Source of the DNA: Ornithodoros turicata
Taxonomy: Eukaryota; Arthropoda; Arachnida; Ixodida; Argasidae
Direction of reading: 5' to 3'
Assembly (NCBI RefSeq): GCF_037126465.1
Contig: NC_088202.1
Span: forward strand, 27,698,213-27,762,212
DNA length: 64,000 nucleotides
Positions 52,799 through 62,122 of this stretch are shown here, piece after piece (within the stretch, counting starts at the first letter, position 1; each line of letters opens with the position of its first letter). The notes under the pieces were generated by a model. That model saw nothing but the letters and a program-made list of their open reading frames with translations, searched no databases and was not told the DNA's origin. The position numbers and the translations under genes were made by a program.

Positions 52799-54937
52799 TT
52801 ATTTCAATTTTCTCAGTTTAAACCTGAATGCCCCATCCTGTTCAGTAACAAAATAAAACCCATCCTTGTACTTCTGAAACGACACATATCCGGGCCCTGT
52901 AGTGTACAAAAAACCCAGTCGTCGAATGCGGCGGGTTAGCAGTTCTGGGATCACAGCAAACCTGTAGAAATACAGCAGTCCCTCACACATCTCCTTCCAA
53001 AAGTCTGTCAAAATAAATTCTCTCCACTGACAAACAATGGTGTAGCTCTGGGTGATTGGTGCAGATAACGAAATCGCACCATGGCTTTCCGGTCACTCCA
53101 AGCTGGCCCTGCACTTGGTAATAGTATGCGTGGCTTCGCTTCAGACACACGTTTCCATTAGCAAGTTCTGCACAGAATGCTTTGTCAGTACACGCATGCT
53201 GCACTGTTTCTCCAGCTTTTGAAGCGGGACACTTGACCTCCAGCAGTCCAACCTCGTTGCCATCCTTTACGAGTCGGTCTGGAGATGCACCGAGGAAGGG
53301 GTGTACTTCGTGCACATGCAGCCCTGTCTTGGTGACCTCTATGTCTTTGTCATACAGTTGCATCAGGTGGACATATTTGGTGACAGCAACATCCTCATTT
53401 TGGAGACCGTACAGTCTTGGGTCACCCGGTCTCAGCACTTCTTGTCTTTTTGGATATAAAATGCTCCTTAGGAGTCCGTCTGGCTTCCTACAGCACACAA
53501 TGGTCTTGAACTTTGATGCTGTCAGTCGTCTAGTTCTCTCTGCGGTCCATGCTAGGTTCTCGTTTTGGCCAAGTGTCTTTTTACACAGTGAATCTCTTTC
53601 AATAGACGTCAGTGGTACAATCTTCTCAAAGTGTTCTCTAAATATGGAGGAGCACCTCTCTGAATACAGATCTTCAGTGTCGGGAATGATGCTTGTGTTA
53701 CATGGTGGAGTAGACCGGCTTTTGCTATATCTGTTATATACAAGGTGCGGGTCATCTCGGGCAATGTTCTTGGAAAACTCTTCAATGTCCGAGTCTGTCA
53801 GTGACGGGATGGTGGCTGGCAGCTGGCGCTTTGGTTTTGCTGGTACCACCTTGTTGACGACGTGCTTTTTAAATGTGATGTCCTGCAGTGGCTGCATTGG
53901 TAGATTGTTCTGTCCTGGAAATCAGAAAATGCATTTGTAATATTTGTAAGAGAAAGGGCACAGTCACGTTTGAAACTTCTGTGTTCAGAATGAGTCTGTG
54001 TATGTACTGAAGCGAAAGGATAGTATACACACAGGCAGGCCAGTGGAGGAAACCCATTATGGGAAAATCCTGACTCTGGGCATCACCGTATAAACACATG
54101 TTGCGTGTACGGTGCTGTGCAGACTCGGGCTTTTCCCACCATGGAATACACTATACCGTTCCTCATAGGGTTGTAAAACTGGCTACAATATCAAGATAAG
54201 GTGATGAATGCCCTGATAGAGCTTGACATGAAACTTGTTGACGTGAATCAATACAGATGTTTTTCTCAGTGGCTTGCTGTGCTTTTACCTTGTGTCGGTG
54301 CTATCCATCTGCATGGCATATCGGTGCACGACGGAGATTGGATACTCCGGACTGCAAAAAGGAGGCCGGCTACATGCTGACATCTTTGGCTCAACCTATA
54401 ACAGAAAAGGTTCGCATGTTAGCAGGTTTCCTTTGGTGGAAATAGCTTTACTGTCATTTGCTTATTTTTACAGCAGCGCAGTATCGTTAAAGCAGAATAT
54501 ACTCAAGCGGAAGGGAGGAAAAACCTTTATACTAACCCAGCAACACAGTCGCAGTGCGCCTGTACAACAGCAGCTGAGACATCCACCTTGACAACCACGA
54601 CTTGTTTGTAGTGCCCGGACCTCATGGAGCAAAGGCATATGCTCCTAAGCACTAGCAGGTCGGTCCCCCGAAGCACGGAGCATTCAATCCGCCGGATGTA
54701 CTTCTCCTCCTTGAATATCCATCCCTTGTTGAGCTGCCGATTGGACGCGACGAAGTGGGCATCGATGGTGTCTTCGCAAACCGTCGGCACGCAGGTTAAA
54801 TCTATGGTCCACTCATTACCCGTACCCAGAAATTCCCGTTGCGTTCCCGGTGGATATGACCGTTGCGAAGAGGCGTAGCGACCATCCATGTGATTATTAT
54901 TATTATGACCATTATCACTGACTATATTTTTGTACAT
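52799..54937 (-). pseudogene. SWIM zinc-finger/YqaJ nuclease protein of the ISL2EU-type element
   Basis: Exons (minus order): 54537-54937, 54289-54395 and 52799-53914; splice sites are GT-AG and in phase. The SWIM zinc finger is built across the first junction: CDC at the end of exon 1, then CQHVAGLLFAV in exon 2 (C-x-C ... C-x-H). Exon 3 carries the YqaJ/lambda-exonuclease-like domain: LTASKFKTIVCCRKPDG, a GLQNEDVAVTKY segment, FLGASPDRLV (catalytic Asp), GLLEVKCPASK (Glu-x-Lys) and YYYQVQGQLGVTGK. YqaJ proteins are DNA exonucleases of the PD-(D/E)xK fold, and ISL2EU elements carry one beside the transposase. One frame break near 53020 separates VERIYFD from DFWKEMCEGLLYFYRF. Without it the protein is complete. 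It converges with the transposase, about 55 bp apart. Confidence 0.82.
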
Positions 54938-55295
54938 GTTTCATTACCTGATTTACGATTTTAATAAGCAAGCACATAAACGTCATGCCCCTCATTATCT
55001 TATTGCATATTCATTATTACACATTTGTACTATTGTATTGGACACAGTTAGGTTTGGGGATACCTGCGCTTTTGCCACAGCAGAAGTGGAGTAGCATAGT
55101 AGGAAGAGGTAGCAATAGACAACGTAGAATAAACAGTAATTCACAACATTTGGTGACCGTTCTAACAACGTAGAAAAAATAACAGTCAACGTAGAAACTA
55201 GAAACAGCGTTATAAAATTATAGTAGATTCTACGATGGTGTTGTAGATTTGCAATGTTATTTCAACGTTGATTCTACATTTCGAGTTTGACTGAG
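54938..55295. other. Right subterminal region of the ISL2EU-type element
   Basis: AT-rich, with several CAACGTAGAA, CAACGTTG and ATTCTACATT strings. Similar strings occur near the left end (40430-40520), so they may be subterminal repeats recognised by the transposase. Confidence 0.5.
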
Positions 55296-56523
55296 TTCCC
55301 TCTCCTTTCGAATCCACTAGTGGGTCCCGAATGAAAAAGACGTGACGCCCTGGTTCCTGTGTGGCGCGATCCTCTGACGGTCATGTGCCCGTGAACAGTG
55401 CGCCGAACAGCCTAGCCTAGTCATCTCTCTTTCCTTGTTGTTGTTTTTCGTAGCTTTTTCTCGGAGTAGCAGAGCTTGTCAGGTGACAAGTTCAACCTCT
55501 CCGTATTATTTTTAGTCCGTCCAACTCCGATGAAAAAGACAAGTTTGGAGTTAAACGGACTAAAAATAATACGGAGAAGTTTCTTTTGTGTATTCGCGCT
55601 GCTTGCGTAGAACATGTTTGCCTGAATTAATTACTGCTTTGACTTTGTTTCAGATGATCACTCGATTGATATTAATAAAAATATTCTAGTTTTGTCTGTT
55701 GATTTCCTGTGTTGAAAATTTTTCATTAAATTGCATTTCAGATGTGTTGTTTGTCTGTAGCTTCTGCGTGTAGAAATAAGTGTTGCAAAGTTAGCATAAA
55801 GAATGATTATTAAATTAAAAAATTAAAAAAATTAATTAAATTTGATTCTCGTGTTTTTCTTTTTTTGAAGAGTATTGTTTCTGTCATTGAATAAACTTGA
55901 CTTTCTCTCGTTGCTTCAGATGTCCACTCGATTGATACTTTGTGAGTTCGGAATTAGGTATGCATGATTTATTAGTTGTGTCTGTTGATTTCTCGATTGA
56001 TTAATAATAGCCTAAAATACAATTTGCAATGTTTCTCGTTTTGATTGAGTATTGTGTCCACTGAAGATAACATAATATTTCTCGCTTGCTTAGATAATGT
56101 TTGTCTAAGACCAGTTTGCGGTGATATTGATGTCTGTTCGTAGATTTTTTTGCTTGCTACTGTTTGTTTTGATAGAATTCTTATTGTGTTCTTGAGAATC
56201 GAATGATACTAACATCTATTTGCGATAGTTAATCAATAAAAAATTTCGCCTCTGGGCAAACTTGACCAGTCCTAAGAATATTCTCCTTCTGAGGAAAGAA
56301 TGTGAAACAGAGATAGAGAGTGACCCCATCAGGCTCAAGTAGCAAAGATAGCTGGCTTGGTTGACTACGTGTTGGATACCTCTGTCAATGTAATGTTTAT
56401 AGTGCCTGAGTGGAGTGAAAATTGTATATTGTTCGACTAGATTAGGTCCCAAGGATCATTCTATGATAGCTCAAAAGATAGATTATTTCCATTTCAATTT
56501 ATTAAATTTGTAATGTTTCTTGT

Positions 56524-56829
56524 TTGATTGTTTGTTTCGATATTATTTTCCTGCATGTGTCTGTTGTTTACAAGTTGGCAGATGCGCCGTTTAGAGTGCT
56601 GCTCTGCTATTCAGTGTTAAGTGCGTGCACGTTTATCGTTTTGATAGATTGTTTTTTCAATCATTTTTCCTTTGTGTACCTCTTGTTTACGTGTTGGATG
56701 GTGCATTGTTTTGGCTCTCTATTAGCTGTTGATCATGTTTTTCATTATTTCCTTGCCGTTCATTATTTCTTCATCGTTTACGTGTGGATGATGCGCCGTT
56801 CAAAGTGTTTCTCTGCTATTCAGCGATAG
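56524..56829 (+). other. Hydrophobic 101-codon ORF, right-arm copy
   Basis: Same length and nearly the same product as the ORF at 36228-36533 (-). It overlaps the 228-bp tandem unit. Coding status is unproven. Confidence 0.25.
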
Positions 56830-58099
56830 CTCTGTGCTAATCGCTGCATTAAAGTCGTAATGTTTCTCGTTTTGATAGATTGTTTTTCAATTATTTTCCG
56901 GTACGTATCTCTTGTTTGGATGATGCATGGGTTTGACTCTCTGTTAGATGCTGATCGTGTTTCTCGTTATTTCCTTGCATGTGTGCTATTCACGTCATAA
57001 GAAATTGATTAATTGTGTCGTGTTGGAATCTTCAACTTAGCTTCCCATATTCTTTCTTATGTGTATTGTGTTTTTTGTTGAGTTTTCTTCTTCACGCAGA
57101 GTCACAACATAATTCCTGCCATTATTGGCTTTAATATATTTCATCTTGTACTTTTGTATATGGCTATCCTTTGTATAACTATACTTGCATGTAAACCGTC
57201 CACCGCGCAGCTGTTGTAGCGGAAAAGATACGAATGAAGTCGGACCAGGCTGAAAATCGCGAATGAAGTCGGCCCAGGTGTGACGGCACCATCGCTTGGT
57301 GGGGTTGCCGGTGTGCATGCTCCTACTTCTATGTAAACCATCCACCGCGCAACTGTTGTAGCGGAAAAAAATTACGATTGAAGTAGGCCCAGAGTGAAAA
57401 AATGTGAATGAATTCGGCCCAGGTGTTGTCAGTGTGCATGCCCCTACTTTCGTGTAAACCGCCTACCGCACCGCTGTTGTAGCGCAAAAATTATGAAAGA
57501 AGTCAGCAAGGGCGGAAAAATTGCCAAAGAAGTCAGCCCAAGTGTGACGGTATCATCGCCTGGCTGGGGTGACAGTGTGCATGTCCCTACTTGCATGTAC
57601 ACCGCTCACGCGCCGCCTGAACAAATTGCGAACGAAGTCGGCCCATGCGGAAAAATCGCCAAAGGAGTCGGCCCTGGTGAAAAAATACAGAACGATAAGG
57701 GCACGCGCAGCCCTCCGGCTCGCTGGTAGGCACTCGGACAGCCCCTCACCTGCCTGTACCTACTTGCATGTAAACCACTCACACACCACCTGAAAACATC
57801 GCGAACGAAGTCGGCCTAGACGGAAAAATCGCCAGAGAAGTTGGCCCAGGGTGAAAAATACACAACGATAAGGGCACGCCCAACCCTTCGGACTGCTGGT
57901 AAGCTCCCAGACAGCCCCTCACCCGCGCACCACCCACCGCGCTGGAAAAAAAAATCGCGAGAAAAGTTGGCCCAGGTTGCAAAATGCCCGACGGTAAACG
58001 AAGGCCCTCCGCCAACTCCACCAATCACTTCATAAGAATCTGATTAATTATGCCATATTGGAATATTAGCTGTTGTGCTTGAAGTTACGTACACCTATC

Positions 58100-58600
58100 A
58101 GAACTTTGTAATTAAAACTCCACTATGGTGCTCACGTATAATATCGTGAGACTTTTTATAATAAAACTTGTAATTTTGATTGTAATCACATTGATTAAAA
58201 ATATCTTCCATTTTAGTTCTGACGAATTAAAAACTTGTGTGATTACCATTAAAAAAAAATATTGTGTATGATGTGTGATACCCCTTCAATGCTATAGACC
58301 ACTTCACTGTTTACAAACAAGAAGCGCCATCTGCGCATGCGCGGGGTTGGTGTGGGCAAACCACGCTGTAATTAAAACTCCACTATGGTGCTCACGTATA
58401 ATAGTGTGAGACTTTTTATAAACTTTTATAATAAAACTTGTAATTTTGATTGTAATCATATTGATTAGAAATATCTTCTTTGATTAAATGTGCTATCCTA
58501 TTTTAGTTCTGATTAATTGAAAACTTGTGTGATTGCCGTTAATAAAAAAATATTGTGTATGATGTGTGATACCCCTTCAATGCTATAGCATCATACTTGT
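58100..58600. repeat. Tandem duplication with MITE remnant in the right arm
   Basis: Two copies of about 250 bp, each running TAATTAAAACTCCACTATGG to CCCCTTCAATGCTATAG (about 58110-58300 and 58370-58586). Between them is about 65 bp of the terminus of the MITE seen intact at 33670-34466 in the left arm, including GGTTGGTGTGGGCAAACC. The second copy ends at an empty-like MITE site. Confidence 0.75.
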
Positions 58601-59111
58601 AATAAGTATAACCTTCGTTACGTGTATCGTATTGTGCTTCTTCTTTATCAATGTTTTTGGCTTGGTTTTTCTCATTCACACAGAGTCATAACAAAATTCC
58701 CGACACTATCGACCTTAATAAATATACCTTCACTTGTACTTTTGTGTATGGCTTTGCATGTTACGCTTGCATGTAAACCGCCTACCGCACACCTGTTGTA
58801 GCATGAACAAATTTGGGATTGAAGTCGGCACAGATGGAAAAATGGCGAAAGAAGTCGGCCCAGGCTTAAAAATGTGCGAGGGTAAGCGCGCATGTAGCCC
58901 TCCCTCTGGCGATAAGCGCACGAACAACCCTCCACCCTCGCGCTGACCGCCGGGCCGAAAAATGTGCGAGGGTAAGCGCGCACCAGCCGTCACTCCGCCG
59001 GTAAGCCCGCGGACAACCCTCCACCCGAGCGCCGCCCGCTGTGTGCGGGAAAAAATACGCGACGGTGGCCCAGACGCTGTGGGGTTCGAACCAGACACCT
59101 ATACGTTGGTT

Positions 59112-59360
59112 CCGGCGCAATATCATCGGGTGCGGCCATGACGCCCCCACAGTGCTGTAGTGACGACCGGGTGACGTCAGGCAAAATAGCTCCTCTCGAG
59201 GGAACTACGGTATTCGTTGCGGCGCATATCAGTGGGCGCGGCTATGACGCCCCACACTACTGTAATGGTTACAGCGCATATAACTGGGCGCGGTCATGAC
59301 GCCCCCACAGTGCTGTAATGGCAACCAAGTGACGTCAAGCATGGTGGCTGCTCTCCAGGA
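59112..59360. repeat. Short tandem units with GGGCGTCATG/CATGACGCCC, three copies
   Basis: CATGACGCCCCCACAGTGCT occurs near 59138 and 59297, and a diverged copy near 59243. Each is followed by GTGACGTCA-like or TACAGCGCATAT-like strings. They lie only in the right arm, between its outer end and the first region shared with the left arm. Confidence 0.7.
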
Positions 59361-59413
59361 AACTGCCGTATAGAACGTACTCTCATCCGGTCTCCCTCCC
59401 AACATAATTATAC

Positions 59414-59790
59414 TGCTAATCCGGTTCTGCAACCAATTACTGAACCAAACCTGAACACAACCGTAGTGATCGCGTACAGGGCCTGAATATTTCCTGATAT
59501 GCGCCGGATAGGATCATCCATGATTACTGAATAGCCTGAATAAAAACTGATTGTAGTTGGATATGATCCTGAACGATCACTGAATAAAACCGAACTACAT
59601 CCAGATAGAATCCTGAATTGGCTGAATAAAAACTGATTGTAGCCGGATATGATCCTGAACGCTCACTGAATAAAATCTGACTACATCCAGACAGAATCCT
59701 GAATGATTACTGAATGGCCTGAATAAAAGCGGATTGCAGCCATATATGGTCCTGAATTATCACTGAATCTATACGCGACGAAAAAACTGG
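59414..59790. repeat. Minisatellite with CCTGAATAAAA units
   Basis: Recurring strings are CTGAATAAAAACTGATTGTAG, shortened to CTGAATAAAAACTGATTG, then GGATATGATCCTGAACGATC and ACATCCAGATAGAATCCTGA. The period is about 105-115 bp over two to three diverged units. Related strings occur near 33040-33060, at the other outer edge of the foldback. Confidence 0.7.
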
Positions 59791-60614
59791 CGCGAATGCG
59801 CTTTATGCGCGCGCATTATACTTTACACAGAAAGTGCACCTTAAGGGAAATGCATGCAGAGTACAGAGGAACAAAGCACATCGTGTACTGGCATTACTCT
59901 ATGACTTTATTATCGTCCTGCTTTCGTTCGTGCAATTCACTCAGTTTTGTTCCAAGCGACTTCACAAGAACAGGGGTTGCCTCTTTCCAGTCTTCACGGT
60001 TGCCGCCGTATGCATGGGTGAACTCTGCAAATGCCAACAGCGTACAAGGTGGCTGCTTACCTATAATGGCGTCGGGTCGAGGCGGCCAAGGGTCCCGTTA
60101 TACCTCTGACCCTTCACTGAGCATGACTGGAGTGCGACCTCCGTAAAGATGCTGACGAGCAGTGACCTCGCCATTGCAGTCGCTGACTTCGCTAGCTTTA
60201 CACCAGCTAACGTCCTCGCCGGCATGTACACGCCGGACCGCGGCAGCAGTTCAACCACCTGCGTACAGGATGTTCATATACATCAAAGCCTAATTTTGCC
60301 TAACAGCAGCTTAGCTCACATTCACGACGCACAACTTTCGCAAGCGTACCTGGTAGATACTTGGCTTGTATTTCATTTGAAGAAGGTAAGGGTTATTCTC
60401 ATCAACCTCAAGCTCCGGCTCATGCCTACCCACGTCTTCTGTGGCTGGCTTTTCCGCTCAAGCACGCACTGCCTCTGACTGGAAGCGGTTGACAGCCTTT
60501 AGGAGCCGGCGAGCAGCGAGCAAAACGAAAGCGAGTTAATCAAGTTGGACCGATATCTTCCGCGCTGATCCCCAAGCAGCTGGTGGTTAGAAAATATATA
60601 AAGGGAATACGTAC
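59791..60614. other. No gene recognised
   Basis: Two overlapping + ORFs of 91-116 codons (59796-60146, 59834-60109) and one of 109 codons (60149-60478) lack recognisable domains and splice partners. Nothing is supported. Confidence 0.35.
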
Positions 60615-61167
60615 CCGTATGCCTTGCAAGCTGCTGCTGCACGATTCGCAGCTCCTCCTCAATATTACCATATTACGAAGCTTTTCTTCAGTTAGGCGCA
60701 ACTGTTCTCGCAGTCTAGCGTTTTCTTCCTCCACGGCAGACGTTCCATTAAGCTCTTGCAGCAGGCCAAGTGCCTGCATGGTAGCCACGTCCTTGTCTGA
60801 TGTCATTACCAAATTTTGGTTGCATTCCTCTATCATGGCGTCCATCTCATGCTGCAGCCAGACCTCGTCATCTGTAATGAGAACGTACACGCCATTTAAT
60901 AGAGCGGCACGTATACACGCAGAATAACTGTCTCTATATTATATTGCACAGGGAGCCAACGCTTAGCAAACCGTTTAGTAGAAAGAAAGAAACTACAGTT
61001 CACTTACCGGATAGTTGCTTTAAGGTAGCAGGATAGTGCTTCCTTCCTTCCCAGCGAACTTTGATCTTGCTACCGAGGCGTATCTCCGTGGTAAAATTTT
61101 GTATGTGGGACGTATCGCCCACAAAAAATTGGTTTTCTTTCTGAAAGTGCACAAGTGCGAACGCCAT
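60615..61167 (-). pseudogene. Two exons of a possible BEN-domain (BEND5-like) gene, fragment
   Basis: Exon 1 is 61008-61167, starting MAFALVHFQKENQFFVGD and containing LGSKIKVRWEGRKHYPATL, a small Tudor-like N-terminal module. Exon 2 is 60615-60871, starting DDEVWLQHEMDAM, followed by a coiled coil (EEENARLREQLRLTEEKL). GTAAGT and CAG sites join in phase. Near 60668 the coiled coil shifts frame (continuing IEEELRIVQQQLARHT to a GTACGT donor). No BEN domain follows in the window, so the rest is missing or further away on unseen sequence. The resemblance to BEND5-type proteins, which are multicopy in ticks, is from memory of the family pattern. Confidence 0.4.
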
Positions 61168-61388
61168 CTTCTCCGACTTGGCAACCTTCCCTTGCGCACA
61201 ACGAGCAGCAGATGACACTTGGTCCCCACCACAAAGAGTGACCCACTGACGCCAGCCGCAGTTCAAAAGTAGGGCAGTTCCTTAGGAGACCCGAGATACC
61301 AAAGGAGCAGAATAAGAGAAGGGTCAGCTCCTGCATGTCAGCGCATTCTCCCTATTGTACTCGGAATTTCCCTGTGACGGGCGTAAAC

Positions 61389-62114
61389 CAGACTTGTGCC
61401 CGTACTTCAGAAAAAAGTGAATATATACGTTACTAACATACAAAAGTAACGAGTTCTCGTTACTCAGAGGTAACGAGTTACTTTTACGTTACCGCCGCAT
61501 CGTTAAAGGAGCCAACAAATATGCCGTCACTTGCCTTCAACCCTTTATTAAGGAGGAATTGCACTTCAGAAGAAGCTGATACTCGAAATTTACATTTCCA
61601 AAGTGGGGTGATCGGAGATTGTGAAAACACAAAAAAAGACACCGATCACCGACGGTTCCCACAAACAGACGAGGGGCTGCGTCATAATTTAGGCGCTCAG
61701 AAGCCTAGCAAAGACAAGAAAAGGCTAGAAGTCGAAACGCGTGTTTTGTAGCACAGTTTGTGCCCATTCTTGGGAAGGAGTGATGGCTGGAGATTGCAGA
61801 AACAAGAGAAAAGACAAGGACCTTCGTTTAACACGGTTCAGCACGTCGTCAACAGCTCCAGCGACGGACTGCAATAATACTTTGAGTCACACGTGCTCTT
61901 GGGTCACGCAGGTAAAATCTGCAGGCATTGCGCCACAAGGAGTGCCGAAATGTGCTCCCCCACGCTGTAGAAAGGAACCAGTAACGTCAGTAACGAGTTA
62001 CCAATTTTTGTGACCGATTTCGTTACTGTCACTATTTTTAAAAAAGTAACTGAATCGTTACTCCGTTACCGAAAAAAGTAACGGTTACCAAGTAACGAGT
62101 TAGGCACAACTCTG
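61389..62114. mobile_element. hAT-type MITE, 726 bp, with 8-bp target duplication
   Basis: Ends CAGACTTGTGCC (left) and CAGAGTTGTGCC (right, reverse complement) match at 11 of 12 positions. Flanks are GCGTAAAC (61381-61388) and GCGCAAAC (62115-62122), one difference. Subterminal GTAACGAGTTAC-type strings lie at both ends. No transposase. Confidence 0.8.
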
Positions 62115-62122
62115 GCGCAAAC

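Larger units (their letters stand above)
40406..55295. mobile_element. ISL2EU/IS4EU-type DNA transposon, enlarged by nested retroelements
   Basis: The boundaries come from the foldback comparison. The uninterrupted left arm reads (reverse complement) AGCTTCCCTCTCC, while the right arm reads AGCTTCCC, then the insert, then TTCCCTCTCC. TTCCC is therefore duplicated (40401-40405 and 55296-55300). The ends share CAGT..A....CGA spacing only weakly, and subterminal CAACGTTG/AACGTAGAA strings occur at both ends. The cargo is a THAP-DDE transposase (+) converging on a SWIM-YqaJ gene (-), the gene pair of ISL2EU elements. About 40737-48035 is a Penelope-like element with a LINE inside it. Whether 5 bp is the true duplication length is uncertain; a one-base deletion could hide a different length. 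Confidence 0.75.
33085..59413. mobile_element. Giant foldback (long inverted-repeat) structure
   Basis: Outer ends share AGTATAATTATGTTGG followed by AGGGAGACCGGATGAGAG in inverse orientation (33085 onward, and 59413 backward). Left arm 33085-37884 pairs with 40089-40405 plus 55296-59413 across the whole length. Differences are a MITE in the left arm, tandem copy-number changes and a 14.9-kb insertion (40406-55295) in the right arm. The spacer is 37885-40088. Without later insertions the unit would be about 10-11 kb with arms of about 4-4.5 kb. Foldback transposon, inverted duplication or remains of a large virus-like element are all possible. No transposase was recognised. Confidence 0.75.
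55296..59413 (-). repeat. Right arm of the giant foldback, outer segment
   Basis: Inverted match of 33085-37560. It includes the mirrored 101-codon ORF (56524-56829, +), one copy of the 228-bp unit, the GGGCCGACTTC-type units (about 57180-59000) and a local tandem duplication at about 58100-58600. Near 59112-59360 it has extra repeats that the left arm lacks. A small palindrome (AACTCCGATGAAAAAG with a TATTATTTTTAGTCCGT partner) lies near 55500-55580 and is absent from the left arm. Confidence 0.85.

Noticed and set aside
53182..53940. 252-codon ORF on + opposite the YqaJ gene
   Set aside because: It is the antisense shadow of the YqaJ exon, which has catalytic motifs and matching splice sites.
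59796..60478. Three overlapping ORFs on +
   Set aside because: They overlap in different frames and none shows a domain or splice continuity.
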